Shown: positions 34,705 to 44,551, numbered from the stretch's first letter. The stretch is 64,000 nucleotides of DNA from Salinibacterium sp. M195 (GCF_019443965.1 NZ_CP040814.1:2480001-2544000), one strand, 5' to 3'. The notes: generated by a model not told the origin, from the sequence alone. Made by a program: numbers and translations.

Positions 34705-35543
34705 GTGAGGTCAGAGATCGCAGGATCGCCGCCGATGAGCTCGGCAATGACGGCGGGCACGTGCGCACAAAGATCAAGGATCGTGAACGGCCCTCCAGCA
34801 CTCGCCCGGCGAGCAGCAGTGCCGTGAACAAAGGATGCGGTGGCCGCGAGCCCCACAAGCAGTTGGGGATTCTCGAGCACCTTGTCGCTGTGCGTCGCCA
34901 CGAGCGCGCCGAGGATGCCCCCAAGCGCGTCTCCAGCGCCTGCCGTTGCGAGCCAGGCTGGAGCTGAAGCCACTGACACCGTGGTTGCACCATCCGTCAC
35001 GTACGTCGTGTGACCTTTGATGAGAACTGTCAGGCCGTACCGTTGGGCCGCGTCGGCTGCCCACCGCTGAGGGTCGGCAGCAATTCTCTCGACTGGCTCG
35101 TCTAACAAGCGGGCGAGCTCACGATAGTGCGGAGTGATAACCGCTGGTCCCGGTGCCCGTGTGGCGAGATCGAGCGCGCCGCCATCGAGCACGAATGGCA
35201 CGTTCTGGCCGAGGGCGTAGGCGATACGCTCAGCCGCGTCATCGTCGCGGTTTGCGAAGTCCATTCCCGAGCCGATCAGCCAGGCTTGAACTCGCCCGGG
35301 AGAAGGGACCGCTTCCGGCCTGCGCTGCAACACCAAGTCTTGCGCGCGCTCTGGTCCCACATACCGCACCATGCCAACACCGGTGCGGAGAGCCGCCTCA
35401 ACGCCCAAGACGGCCGCACCGGGGTACTGAATAGATCCGGTGACGACCCCGAGAACTCCGCGCGTGTACTTGTCGTCACTCTGGTCAGGACGCGCGATGT
35501 GGAGTGCCGCATCAGCAGCACTCCACAGCGCATCAGTTCTCAT
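34701..35543 (-). CDS. nnrD: ADP-dependent NAD(P)H-hydrate dehydratase
   Basis: 280 residues of the ribokinase-like fold. Key motifs are GVLGVVTGSIQYPGAAVLG, WLIGSGMD, VLDGGALDL, AVITPHYRELARLL and the active-site loop TAGAGDALGGILGALVA. It repairs the hydrated, inactive form of NADH and NADPH with ADP. The N-terminal epimerase domain (NnrE) seen in fused versions is missing, so the epimerase must be elsewhere. It is first of a coupled trio with the GT87-type and MTH1187-type genes. An AT-rich -10-like element lies just before the ATG. Confidence 0.9.
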   Translation of the reverse strand: MRTDALWSAADAALHIARPDQSDDKYTRGVLGVVTGSIQYPGAAVLGVEAALRTGVGMVRYVGPERAQDLVLQRRPEAVPSPGRVQAWLIGSGMDFANRDDDAAERIAYALGQNVPFVLDGGALDLATRAPGPAVITPHYRELARLLDEPVERIAADPQRWAADAAQRYGLTVLIKGHTTYVTDGATTVSVASAPAWLATAGAGDALGGILGALVATHSDKVLENPQLLVGLAATASFVHGTAARRASAGGPFTILDLCAHVPAVIAELIGGDPAISDLT

Positions 35544-35569
35544 GAGGTTAACGATAGTTGACCGTGATG

Positions 35570-36607
35570 CTAGCGGCGCCGGGTAGCGTCTTGCACTTCT
35601 CCGACGAGCACTTCGATAATGTCCTCAAGAAAGAGCACACCCGTGGTCGCCCCCGTCGCGTCGAAACTACGGGCAACGTGAACACCGGAGCGGCGCATCG
35701 TAGCCAGAGCATCCTCAAGGTCAGTCTCGTCGTACATCGAAATCAGTTGACGAATGCGCTTCGGCGGAACAGGCTCGCTGAACTCGCTCTCGTCAATGTC
35801 GATTACGTCTTTCAGATGCAGGTAGCCCGTGGGCTCGCCCGCATCATTGAGCAGAATGTAGCGAGAGAAACCGCGTTGAGCGACAGCCTTTTCGAGGTCG
35901 GCAGGTGCGGCAGCCTCAGGCAGCGTGACAAGCCCAGACATCGGGATCGCCACATCCCGAACCTTTTTCGAGGTGAACTCAAAGGCACCGGTGAGTGTCC
36001 CTCCCGCGTCGGTGAGCACCCCTTCGCGAGTCGACTGCGCAACGATCGTGGCAACTTCATCCAGCGTGAACACACTGTTCGCCTCATTCTTCGGCGTGAC
36101 ATTGAAGAGTCGAAGGATGCCGTTGGCTATGGCGTTGAGCGCAACGATGATCGGGCGGAACACTGTTGCGATGAACACCAGCGGCGGCGCCAAGATCAGA
36201 ACGGCCCGGTCAGGAACCGAGAATGACAGGTTCTTGGGCACCATTTCGCCGAGCACCACGTGCAAGAACGACACGATCAACAGGGCCATGATGAACGCGA
36301 TCGTGCTAATGAGTTCTTCGCTCAATCCCGTAAGGGCGAGCGGCACTTCCAACAGATGATGGATCGCCGGCTCTGACACGTTCAGGATCAGCAGCGAACA
36401 CACGGTGATACCCAGCTGACAGGCGGCCAACATGAGCGTCGCGTGTTCCATCGCCCAGAGTGCGGTCTTGGCAGAGCGCGAACCAGCCTCGGCGAGCGGC
36501 TCGATTTGAGACCGTCGAGCGGAGATGACGGCAAACTCTGCGCCGACGAAGAAGGCATTGACGAGCAGCAGCACGAAGAGCCACACGATTCCCCACACGT
36601 CCATCAA
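35570..36607 (-). CDS. CNNM/CorC-type hemolysin-family membrane protein (DUF21 plus CBS)
   Basis: 345 residues. An N-terminal DUF21 membrane domain with about four helices (VWGIVWLFVLLLVNAFFVGAEFAVISARRSQIEPL pattern, FIMALLIVSFLHVVLGEMVPKNLSF) is followed by two CBS domains (VRDVAIPMSGLVTLPEAA, YLHLKDVIDIDE, VLFLEDIIEVLVGEV). The CorC_HlyC C-terminal domain is missing. CNNM proteins move Mg2+ or other divalent metals. It overlaps the larger paralogue upstream by 4 bases; the two may form a heteromer. Confidence 0.9.
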   Translation of the reverse strand: MMDVWGIVWLFVLLLVNAFFVGAEFAVISARRSQIEPLAEAGSRSAKTALWAMEHATLMLAACQLGITVCSLLILNVSEPAIHHLLEVPLALTGLSEELISTIAFIMALLIVSFLHVVLGEMVPKNLSFSVPDRAVLILAPPLVFIATVFRPIIVALNAIANGILRLFNVTPKNEANSVFTLDEVATIVAQSTREGVLTDAGGTLTGAFEFTSKKVRDVAIPMSGLVTLPEAAAPADLEKAVAQRGFSRYILLNDAGEPTGYLHLKDVIDIDESEFSEPVPPKRIRQLISMYDETDLEDALATMRRSGVHVARSFDATGATTGVLFLEDIIEVLVGEVQDATRRR

Positions 36608-37926
36608 CTCACCGCCTCAGCATCGCTAGCGCTGACAATGGGGTCGGGCGTAAACCTCACGCGGTCGATTCTTCGGCCTTCCAATCGTTCAATTCTGAAC
36701 ACACCGCCCACGGCGGCAATGGTGTCTCCGGTGCGCGGAACGCGACCAAGTTCGCTCATCAGCCAGCCAGCAACGGTTTCGTATGGGCCCTCTTCTGGCA
36801 CTTCAACACCGGTGCGCTCGAGAAGCTCGTCCGGGCGCAAAATCGCCGGGAACGTGAACCAGTCACGCGAGCGAACCACGTCGGCCTTGGAGCGGTCATG
36901 CTCATCGGAAACTTCACCGACAAGCTCTTCGACTAGGTCCTCAAGCGTGGCAACGCCAGCAGTTCCGCCGTATTCATCAACGACAACCGCCATCTGGTAG
37001 CCCCGGCCGCGCAATTCCGCGAGGAGGGCATCCAGCCGCATTGTTTCTGGCACCTGGAGCGCCTCAGTCTGGAGCGCAGAAACGGGAACATCAGCGCGTT
37101 TCTTATGCGGCACGGCAACTGCCTGCTTAACGTGCACGAGACCGACAACGTCATCGATGCTGTCGTCGATCACCGGGAAGCGCGAAAAGCCAGTGCGCTT
37201 CGCAAGATCGATAACATCTTGTGCGCTGTCCGTGCGGTCAATGCTGTCAACCCGCGGTCGCGGTGTCATCACATCTTGTGCGGTGTGATCGGCAAAGGCC
37301 AAAGTGCGTGCCAGCAGAGTCGCAGTGTCGTTATCGAGGCTGCCCTGACTAGCCGAGCGGCGCACCAGCGACGTAAGTTCCTCTGCTGTGCGAGCACCCG
37401 AAAGTTCTTCTTTCGGTTCGATTCCTACGCTGCGCAAAATAGCGTTAGCCGTGTTGTTCAACAGGCTGACCGCTGGCTTGAACACGGTCGTAAATAGAAT
37501 CTGGAACGGCACAACAAACTTGGCCGTAGCTTTCGGCAATGCCAGTGCGAAATTCTTCGGCACCAGCTCGCCAATAATCATCGAGAGCAGCGTGGCAAAG
37601 GTAATAGCCAGAATCGTGGCAATGACGCTCACCGCAGCTGCCGGCAACAGTGCCCCCAGTGGGACGGACAGCCACGTGCTGAACGCAGGCTCGAGCGTGT
37701 AGCCAGCCAGCAGCGTCGTCAGCGTGATGCCGAGTTGCGCGCTGGAGAGATGCGTTGACGTGTGCTTCAACGCGGAGATTACCGGGGTGAGTCGCTTCTC
37801 GCCGCGCTCTTGGCGAGCTTCGAGCTCGGAGCGGTCGAGATTAACGAGAGCGAACTCAGAGGCAACGAAAAATCCGGTGCCTACGGTAAGAACGAGACCA
37901 GTAGCAAAAAGCAGCCACTCATTCAT
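36604..37926 (-). CDS. CNNM/CorC-type hemolysin-family membrane protein (DUF21, CBS, CorC_HlyC)
   Basis: 440 residues. Order: DUF21 membrane domain ~1-200 (TGFFVASEFALVNLDRSELEAR, MIIGELVPKNFALALP), CBS pair ~215-335 (DVMTPRPRVDSIDRT, VGLVHVKQAVAVP, VVVDEYGGTAGVATLEDLVEELVGEV), and a C-terminal CorC_HlyC domain ~350-435. It is the full-length paralogue of the next gene. Metal export, most likely Mg2+ or Co2+, is the family role. It begins immediately after a GC hairpin in the mRNA, an odd arrangement for ribosome access. Confidence 0.92.
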   Translation of the reverse strand: MNEWLLFATGLVLTVGTGFFVASEFALVNLDRSELEARQERGEKRLTPVISALKHTSTHLSSAQLGITLTTLLAGYTLEPAFSTWLSVPLGALLPAAAVSVIATILAITFATLLSMIIGELVPKNFALALPKATAKFVVPFQILFTTVFKPAVSLLNNTANAILRSVGIEPKEELSGARTAEELTSLVRRSASQGSLDNDTATLLARTLAFADHTAQDVMTPRPRVDSIDRTDSAQDVIDLAKRTGFSRFPVIDDSIDDVVGLVHVKQAVAVPHKKRADVPVSALQTEALQVPETMRLDALLAELRGRGYQMAVVVDEYGGTAGVATLEDLVEELVGEVSDEHDRSKADVVRSRDWFTFPAILRPDELLERTGVEVPEEGPYETVAGWLMSELGRVPRTGDTIAAVGGVFRIERLEGRRIDRVRFTPDPIVSASDAEAVS

Positions 37927-37940
37927 GGGGGTTCACCCCC
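37927..37940 (-). promoter_or_regulatory. Hairpin abutting the CNNM start codon
   Basis: In the mRNA, GGGGG (37936-37940) pairs with CCCCC (37927-37931) around a UGAA loop. The second arm touches the AUG at 37926. The only purine-rich ribosome-site-like bases (GGGGGUG) are inside the stem, so translation may be gated by this fold. Confidence 0.45.
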
Positions 37941-38039
37941 GGTGCGGGTGTGAAGGAGAAGGGCGAGAGACAGATGGTGATCGCGCGAGGTTTTCGGCCC
38001 CGGCGACAACTAGAGGGAGGGTCGTCCATTATGGCCTTG

Positions 38040-38045
38040 AGTATA
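38040..38045 (-). promoter_or_regulatory. -10 element for the CNNM operon
   Basis: TATACT on the minus strand, about 114 bases before the CNNM ATG, is close to consensus. No -35 was seen at 17 bases. If used, it gives a ~107-base leader ending in the start-codon hairpin. Confidence 0.35.
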
Positions 38046-38074
38046 GGACAAATTTCTGCGAAACCGCTGCTCCA

Positions 38075-39511
38075 TTACCAACTCACGGGCAATGCTTTAC
38101 CCTCTTCGTACCCTGCCGCCGACTGGATCCCGACGAGTGCGCGCTCGTGAAACTCAGAGAGGTTCGCCGCGCCTGCGTACGTGAACGAGCTGCGCACCCC
38201 CGAAGTGATCATGTCGACGAGATCATCGAGCGAGGGGCGAGCCGGGTCAAGATAGATTTTCGACCCAGAGATACCTTCCGCAAAGAGCTCTTTGCGCGCC
38301 AGCTCATACGGGTCGAGCCCGCCGAAACGTGCACGAACAGCCTTGGTCGACGCCATCCCCCAGCTGGTCTTGTAAAGCGCACCAGCGTCGTCATGTCGCA
38401 GTTGACCTGGAGCCTCAATCGTGCCAGCAAACCACGAACCAACCATGACGGATGCCGCCCCTGCTGCGAGCGCCAGCGCAACGTCCCGTGGGTACCGCAC
38501 TCCCCCATCGGCCCACACGTGAGCTCCAAGTTCACGCGCGGTTGCCGCTGTTTCCAGTACTGCGGAGAACTGTGGTCGCCCAACCGCAGTCATCATCCGA
38601 GTCGTGCACATTGCGCCGGGACCTACTCCAACCTTGATGACCGTTGCTCCCGCCGCGACCAGATCTCGTACCGCAGCCGAGGTCACAACATTTCCGGCCA
38701 CGATGGGTACGCCGAGCCCCAAAGCAGCAACCGTCTCCACAGCCCGCACCATGCCCTCCTGGTGACCGTGAGCGGTATCGAGCACAAGCGTGCTTGCGCC
38801 AGCAGCGACGAGGGCCCGCGCGCGCGAAGCAACATCGCCGTTAATGCCCAGCGCAGCCGCCACGGCAAGCTTGCCTTCGCTGTCGAGCGCTGGGGTGTAA
38901 AGCGTAGATCGCAAGGCGCTCTTCACGCTCGTAGTGCCGACAACTGTTTCGCCATCGGTGACAGGAGCGAAGTTAATGCCGCGCTCGACGAGCAAGTCAA
39001 ACAACTCACGCGCGGTGCCAAACTCTGAGCGATCGATCGCGTGCGTTTCGTGCCGCAGAAGATCTCCGAGCGCGGCCCCCGGCATCGCTTCTCCCAAGCG
39101 TTCGGCATCAATGACTCCCGCGAGCGCTCCGTCAGCGAGCAATACCACTCCGTGGCCAGCCAGCGGGGGAACCTGCAGCAGCGCGTGCTCGACAGAGTCT
39201 TCGGAGCCGAAAAAGACAGCTGAATCGAGATCGACCGGTTGCGAGCGAACCCACGCAATCGCAGCATCCATATCTGCAGCGTTGAGATCTTGAGGCAGAA
39301 CGCCGAGGCCACCACGCCGCGCAAGACTAGCCGCGAGGCGTGGCCCCGTGACAGAGTTCATGTTGGACGCCACGAGCGGAATAGTTGCGGTCGTTCCATC
39401 GCCGGGGGCAAGGGAGACTGCCATTCGACTACCAACCGACGAGTGACTCGGCACCAGAAACACGTCAGAGTAAGTGAGGTCGTGTCGTGGTGTTGTCTCG
39501 TAAAAATCCAT
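38075..39511 (-). CDS. guaB1: GuaB1-type IMP dehydrogenase-related protein (likely GMP reductase)
   Basis: 478 residues from ATG 39511 (an ATG two codons earlier is also possible). The (beta/alpha)8 barrel carries TYSDVFLVPSHS, the nucleotide loop AGNVVTSAAV, the catalytic loop KVGVGPGAMCTTRMM with Cys302, and GGVRYPRDVALALAAGA. CBS-type sequence is inserted in the middle (VLLADGALAGVIDAERL, FAPVTDGETVVGTTSVKSAL). Actinobacterial GuaB1 proteins of this layout have been shown to reduce GMP to IMP rather than oxidise IMP. It is a single gene, divergent from kgd. Confidence 0.9.
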   Translation of the reverse strand: MDFYETTPRHDLTYSDVFLVPSHSSVGSRMAVSLAPGDGTTATIPLVASNMNSVTGPRLAASLARRGGLGVLPQDLNAADMDAAIAWVRSQPVDLDSAVFFGSEDSVEHALLQVPPLAGHGVVLLADGALAGVIDAERLGEAMPGAALGDLLRHETHAIDRSEFGTARELFDLLVERGINFAPVTDGETVVGTTSVKSALRSTLYTPALDSEGKLAVAAALGINGDVASRARALVAAGASTLVLDTAHGHQEGMVRAVETVAALGLGVPIVAGNVVTSAAVRDLVAAGATVIKVGVGPGAMCTTRMMTAVGRPQFSAVLETAATARELGAHVWADGGVRYPRDVALALAAGAASVMVGSWFAGTIEAPGQLRHDDAGALYKTSWGMASTKAVRARFGGLDPYELARKELFAEGISGSKIYLDPARPSLDDLVDMITSGVRSSFTYAGAANLSEFHERALVGIQSAAGYEEGKALPVSW

Positions 39512-39691
39512 AGGCATCAGCGTAATCGTCTACGAATCGAAAGAATCTTGATGATTGCGTTAAAAAAGCAGGATCTGAGCGCCTCGCGGCCAGCAGACAC
39601 ACAACAAAGCGATTAAGATTGATCGGGATGTCCGGCGTGCAGAACGTGCGTCGCTTTTTCACACACCAGAACTGAAAGTAGGCGGTTTGAC

Positions 39692-42600
39692 GTGTCAGGC
39701 CAAGTAACCGGAATCGCACCAGAAGGTGACTCCTCGGGCGAGTTCGGGGCCAACGAATGGTTGGTCGACGAGATGTACGAAAAGTATCTCGAAGACAAGA
39801 ATCTTGTGGACGAAGCGTGGTGGCCGTTCCTTGCGAACTATCAACCCGCGGTAGAGCCCTCCCCGAACTCTGACGCAGCTGAGGCTTCGGCATCATCCGC
39901 GCCGGCAGCGGCAAGCACGCCGGCAGCAGCCTCGCCGACGGCGTCAAGCACTGCGGCAGAAAAGCCGTTCGTCGATGAGCCAAACCCGTCGACGGGCAGC
40001 CAGCCTGTTGCTCGCACTACTTCGGTGGAACCGAAGCCTCAGCCGATTCCGGCAGAAGCGCCATCCACCACCCCGATTGACACGACCCAGAAACCAGCAG
40101 CACCAAAGCCGCAGACTGAAAGCACTGTTGCTCCGCTTCGCGGCGCTGCGAAGGCTCTCGCGTCGAACATGGACTCCAGCCTCACGGTTCCGACCGCGAC
40201 AAGCGTGCGCACCATGCCAGCCAAGCTCATGATCGACAACCGCATCGTGATCAACAACCACCTCAAGCGTGCGCGTGGTGGCAAGGTCTCGTTCACTCAC
40301 CTCATTGCGTGGGCGATCATCCAGACGCTCAAAGAGTTTCCCAGCCAGAACGTTTTCTATGACGAGCCAGAGGGCAAGCCTTCAGTCGTCACTCCCGCGC
40401 ACATCAACCTCGGCATTGCGATCGACATGCCGAAGCCCGATGGCACGCGTTCGCTCGTTGTCCCCGGCATCAAGAACGCCGAAACGATGGGCTTCGGCGA
40501 GTTCCTTGCCGCTTACGAAGATATTGTTTCTCGAGCCCGCGCCAACAAGCTGACTGGCGCCGACTACATGGGCAACACGATTTCACTTACCAACCCGGGC
40601 GGAATCGGCACCGAGCATTCGGTCCCTCGCCTGATGCGTGGTTCGGGAACGATCGTGGGCGCTGGCGCTCTCGATTACCCCGCAGAGTTCCAGGGTGCGA
40701 GCCTTCGCACTCTGGCCGAACTCGGTATCGGCAAGACCATTACTCTCACAAGCACCTACGACCATCGCGTCATCCAGGGCGCGGGTTCTGGCGAGTTCCT
40801 CAAAAAGATTCACGAACGTCTCATTGGCGAAAACCACTTCTACGAAGACATCTTCGCCGCTCTGCGTATCCCCTACGACCCCATCCACTGGGCAAATGAC
40901 ATCAGCGTCGACCTGGCAGACAACGTCAGCAAGACGTCGCGAGTGCAAGAACTCATCAACTCATTCCGTGTTCGCGGTCACCTCATGGCTGACACCGATC
41001 CGCTGGAATACCGTCAACGCTCGCACCCTGACCTCGACATTTCGAGCCACGGTCTCACTTTCTGGGATCTTGACCGCGAATTTGTCACCGGGGGTTTCGG
41101 CGGCAAACGCCAGGCTCTGCTGCGCGAAGTTCTCGGAATGCTGCGCGATGCGTACTGCCGCACCGTCGGCATTGAGTACATGCACATCCAAGACCCCGAA
41201 CAGCGTCGCTGGATTCAAGATCACGTCGAGAAGCCATACACGAAGCCCACCCATGATGAGCAAATGCGCATCCTCGGCAAGCTCAACGAGGCCGAGGCAT
41301 TCGAGACATTCCTCCAGACCAAGTACGTCGGTCAAAAGCGCTTCAGCCTTGAAGGTGGAGAGTCGACGATTGCACTGCTGGATGCCGTGATTCAGAAAGC
41401 CGCCGAAGCCAACCTTGAAGAGGTTGCCATCGGTATGGCTCATCGTGGCCGCTTGAGCGTTCTCACGAACATCGCGGGAAAGACCTACGGTCAGATCTTC
41501 CGCGAGTTCGAGGGCACCCAGGACCCCCGCACCGTTCAGGGCTCTGGCGATGTGAAGTATCACCTCGGCACCGAGGGCACTTTCACTGCTGCTGATGGTC
41601 GACAGATTCCTGTCTACCTTGCGGCGAACCCGTCACATCTTGAAGCCGTCGATGGTGTCCTTGAGGGCATCGTTCGCGCCAAGCAGGATCGTCGCCCCAT
41701 TGGTTCCTACGCCGTTCTCCCGGTGATGGTCCATGGCGATGCCGCGATGGCCGGCCAGGGCATCGTGGTCGAGATCTTGCAGATGTCGCAACTGCGCGCG
41801 TACCGCACGGGTGGAACCATTCACGTGAACATCAACAACCAGGTTGGGTTCACGACGCCTCCCGGTGAGGCTCGCACATCGCAGTATTCGAGCGACGTCG
41901 CGAAGACGATTCAGGCGCCGATCTTCCACGTTAACGGCGATGACCCCGAGGCTGTTGTTCGCGTTTCGGAGTTGGCTTTCGCTTTCCGCCAAAAGTTCCA
42001 CCGCGATGTTGTTATCGACCTCATTTGCTACCGCCGCCGCGGTCACAACGAGGGCGATGACCCCTCGATGACCCAGCCGCTGATGTACAACCTGATTGAG
42101 GCCAAGCGGTCCGTTCGTACCCTCTACACCGAGGGCCTAGTCGGTCGTGGCGATATCACTCAGGAAGAGTACGAAGCGAGCCATCAGGATTTCCAGGATC
42201 GTCTCGAGCGCGCCTTCGCAGAAACGCACGCAGCCCAGACTGGTTCAATGCCAATCCTCACCAAGGACGGCAACGGAGTCTCCGACCTCGAACGTCCGGG
42301 CTCGCAGCGCGACGATGCCGTTGGTGAGCCCATCACTACGGGCATCGACGAGAGCATTGTGCAGCTCATTGGTGATGCGCATGGAAATCCTCCGGCGAAC
42401 TTCACTGTTCACAAGAAGCTGCAAGCACTACTGCGTAAGCGCGTAGACATGAGCCGCAAGGGTGCAATTGACTGGGCGTTCGCCGAGTTGTTGGCAATTG
42501 GTTCGGTGCTTCTTGAGGGAACGCCAGTGCGCATGGCCGGGCAGGATGCTCGCCGCGGCACCTTTGTGCAGCGTCACGCTGTGCTGCACGACCGTGAAAA

Positions 42601-43492
42601 CGGTCAAGAGTGGCTGCCCCTGCAGAACCTTTCTGAGAACCAGTCGCGCTTCTGGATCTACGACACCCTCCTGAGCGAGTACGCAGCTTTGGGCTTCGAA
42701 TACGGTTACTCAGTAGAACGTGCAGACGCCTTGGTCCTGTGGGAAGCGCAGTTCGGTGACTTCGCTAACGGCGCTCAGATCGTGATTGATGAGTTCATCT
42801 CCAGCGCTGAACAGAAGTGGGCTCAGCGTTCAAGCGTTGTCATGCTTCTGCCACACGGTTACGAGGGCCAGGGCCCAGATCATTCGTCAGCCCGCATTGA
42901 GCGTTATCTTCAGTTGTGTGCCGAGAACAACATGATCGTTGCGCGGCCGTCGACGCCTGCTTCGTACTTCCACTTGTTGCGTCGTCAGGCTTACTCGCGT
43001 CCGCGTCGTCCTCTCATCGTGTTCACGCCCAAGGCGATGCTGCGCTTGCGTGGCGCTACGAGCGATGTTGCCGACTTCACTAGTGGCCGTTTCGAGCCGG
43101 TTCTCGACGATGTTCGTCTGGCAGATAAGTCGGGCGTCACGCGCGTAATTGTGACGGCAGGCAAGACCTACTACGACATCGTGGCGGAGCTCGACAAGCG
43201 CGAGATCACCCACATCGCTGTCGTACGCATGGAGCAGTTCTACCCGCTCCCCGTTACTGACATGGTCGAGGTACTCGCGCAGTATCCGAACGCGGATGTC
43301 GTGTGGACTCAGGATGAGCCTGAGAACCAGGGTGCTTGGCCGTTCATTAGCTTGGAGCTGGCCCGTCATCTCAAGACGAACGAGATCAAGCTCGCGTCGC
43401 GTTCGGCAGCTGCCTCTCCGGCAACTGGTTCAGCCAAGCGCAGCGCGCTTGAGCAGGCCGAACTGATCGACCACGCAATCACGCAGCCTTAG
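39692..43492 (+). CDS. kgd: Multifunctional 2-oxoglutarate decarboxylase/dehydrogenase E1 with fused E2 domain
   Basis: 1266 residues, GTG start behind AGGCGG. Order: a short N-terminal E1 segment (ANEWLVDEMYEKYLEDKNLVDEAWW); a Pro/Ala/Ser-rich linker to ~130; an E2 acyltransferase domain ~135-370 with catalytic His357 in TYDHRVIQGAG; and the thiamine-diphosphate E1 body ~400-1260 with GMAHRGRLSVL, VHGDAAMAGQGIV near 680 and NINNQVGFTT. There is no lipoyl domain. In actinobacteria this protein makes succinyl-CoA with E2/E3 partners, or succinic semialdehyde. A GarA-type FHA inhibitor usually controls it but is not in the window. Confidence 0.97.
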   Translation: MSGQVTGIAPEGDSSGEFGANEWLVDEMYEKYLEDKNLVDEAWWPFLANYQPAVEPSPNSDAAEASASSAPAAASTPAAASPTASSTAAEKPFVDEPNPSTGSQPVARTTSVEPKPQPIPAEAPSTTPIDTTQKPAAPKPQTESTVAPLRGAAKALASNMDSSLTVPTATSVRTMPAKLMIDNRIVINNHLKRARGGKVSFTHLIAWAIIQTLKEFPSQNVFYDEPEGKPSVVTPAHINLGIAIDMPKPDGTRSLVVPGIKNAETMGFGEFLAAYEDIVSRARANKLTGADYMGNTISLTNPGGIGTEHSVPRLMRGSGTIVGAGALDYPAEFQGASLRTLAELGIGKTITLTSTYDHRVIQGAGSGEFLKKIHERLIGENHFYEDIFAALRIPYDPIHWANDISVDLADNVSKTSRVQELINSFRVRGHLMADTDPLEYRQRSHPDLDISSHGLTFWDLDREFVTGGFGGKRQALLREVLGMLRDAYCRTVGIEYMHIQDPEQRRWIQDHVEKPYTKPTHDEQMRILGKLNEAEAFETFLQTKYVGQKRFSLEGGESTIALLDAVIQKAAEANLEEVAIGMAHRGRLSVLTNIAGKTYGQIFREFEGTQDPRTVQGSGDVKYHLGTEGTFTAADGRQIPVYLAANPSHLEAVDGVLEGIVRAKQDRRPIGSYAVLPVMVHGDAAMAGQGIVVEILQMSQLRAYRTGGTIHVNINNQVGFTTPPGEARTSQYSSDVAKTIQAPIFHVNGDDPEAVVRVSELAFAFRQKFHRDVVIDLICYRRRGHNEGDDPSMTQPLMYNLIEAKRSVRTLYTEGLVGRGDITQEEYEASHQDFQDRLERAFAETHAAQTGSMPILTKDGNGVSDLERPGSQRDDAVGEPITTGIDESIVQLIGDAHGNPPANFTVHKKLQALLRKRVDMSRKGAIDWAFAELLAIGSVLLEGTPVRMAGQDARRGTFVQRHAVLHDRENGQEWLPLQNLSENQSRFWIYDTLLSEYAALGFEYGYSVERADALVLWEAQFGDFANGAQIVIDEFISSAEQKWAQRSSVVMLLPHGYEGQGPDHSSARIERYLQLCAENNMIVARPSTPASYFHLLRRQAYSRPRRPLIVFTPKAMLRLRGATSDVADFTSGRFEPVLDDVRLADKSGVTRVIVTAGKTYYDIVAELDKREITHIAVVRMEQFYPLPVTDMVEVLAQYPNADVVWTQDEPENQGAWPFISLELARHLKTNEIKLASRSAAASPATGSAKRSALEQAELIDHAITQP

Positions 43493-43514
43493 GTTCGCGA
43501 AGCGGCGTTAACGA

Positions 43515-43552
43515 CGAAAGCGGGCATCCTCCGAGGAGGGTGCCCGCTTTCG
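43515..43552. terminator. Strong terminator after kgd
   Basis: CGAAAGCGGGCA (43515-43526) pairs with TGCCCGCTTTCG (43541-43552), a perfect 12-bp stem. The bases in between (CCTCC/GGAGG) extend the pairing. It follows the kgd stop by 22 bases. Confidence 0.88.
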
Positions 43553-43637
43553 TTAACCCACTGTGCTAATTCTTAGCGCGTTTCACACAACGGAGGCCAA
43601 ACGTCACACTTGCGTGCAGCTCGGCCAAGAAGCTCGG

Positions 43638-43868
43638 TTAGGCGTCTGCCAACTTGGACAGGATCGCACTACGCAGCTCATCTGGCGCTGTCTCGCGACA
43701 GGCTTGCTTCACCTTGAGCTTCAGAGCAAGAGCGACGAGGTGTTCGCTTGAGCATGATTCGCAGTTGTCGAGGTGGTTCGCGACATCCTGAAAATCAGCT
43801 TCGTTGAGCTCGCGATCGAGGTATTCCTCAAGCTCGGCTTTTGCTTTCTCGCAACCGCAGTCGGTCAT
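43638..43868 (-). CDS. rsrA: Mycothiol-type zinc anti-sigma factor RsrA
   Basis: 76 residues. The zinc anti-sigma motif His32-x3-Cys36-x2-Cys39 (NHLDNCESC) is present, with N-terminal cysteines Cys4 and Cys6 and a further Cys near residue 56. In the family, disulfide formation releases zinc and frees the sigma factor under thiol oxidation. Its ATG overlaps the sigma-factor stop by 4 bases. It should bind and silence the SigR-type protein encoded upstream. Confidence 0.93.
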   Translation of the reverse strand: MTDCGCEKAKAELEEYLDRELNEADFQDVANHLDNCESCSSEHLVALALKLKVKQACRETAPDELRSAILSKLADA

Positions 43869-44551
43869 TTCGTGCTCCTTGATGATGCAGGCGTGACCGG
43901 GGTGCGGTCGCGCGCATAGTCGGCCAATAGTTCGCGCAGCATACGACGGCCGCGGTGCAGCCTACTCATGACGGTTCCTACGGGGGTCTTCATAATGTCG
44001 GCGATCTCTTGATAAGAGAAGCCTTCGACGTCGGCGAAATAGACGGCGAGGCGAAAGTCTTCGGGGATCGACTGCAGGGCATCCTTCACCGCGCTGTCTG
44101 GCAGGTGGTCGATCGCTTCAGCTTCCGCCGACCGTGTCGACACGGATTGCGTGATCGACTCCGCGCCGCCCAGTTGCCAATCCTCAAGCTCATCAATCGT
44201 GCCCTGATAGGGGCTGCGCTGATTCTTGCGATAAATGTTGATGAAGGTGTTGGTCTGGATGCGGTACAGCCACGCCTTCAGGTTTGTGCCCTGTTGAAAC
44301 TGTCCGAAGGCTTGAAACGCTTTAACGAACGTCTCCTGCACGAGGTCGGCAGCGTCGCTTGGGTTGCGCGTCATGCGCATTGCTGCGCCGAAAAGCTGGT
44401 CCATAAAGGGCAACGCTTGCTCTTCAAACTGCCGTCGCTTGTCTGCTGCGGCGGTCTCGGTGGCGCTGGGCTCAACTCTGTCAGTAGTCATCAGAGACAA
44501 TTCTAGTTCGCTGATGACGGCATCCTGCTGAGTACTCAGTACTGCTGTCAT
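43865..44551 (-). CDS. sigR: SigR/SigH-type ECF sigma factor (thiol-oxidative stress)
   Basis: 228 residues from ATG 44551 behind GGAGGAGG. Region 2 ([45 protein letters not shown], cut at its helices) and region 4 ([56 protein letters not shown]) are typical of SigR. It would drive thioredoxin, mycothiol and proteolysis genes after disulfide stress. Pairing with rsrA and a GGAAT-N18-GTT promoter in front show positive autoregulation. The first ~35 residues form a variable N-terminal extension. Confidence 0.94.
   Translation of the reverse strand: MTAVLSTQQDAVISELELSLMTTDRVEPSATETAAADKRRQFEEQALPFMDQLFGAAMRMTRNPSDAADLVQETFVKAFQAFGQFQQGTNLKAWLYRIQTNTFINIYRKNQRSPYQGTIDELEDWQLGGAESITQSVSTRSAEAEAIDHLPDSAVKDALQSIPEDFRLAVYFADVEGFSYQEIADIMKTPVGTVMSRLHRGRRMLRELLADYARDRTPVTPASSRSTK

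Noticed and set aside
37724..39028. 434-residue plus-strand open frame
   Set aside because: It runs antisense to the CNNM and guaB1 genes, which have clear motifs; the translation has no coherent fold signs.
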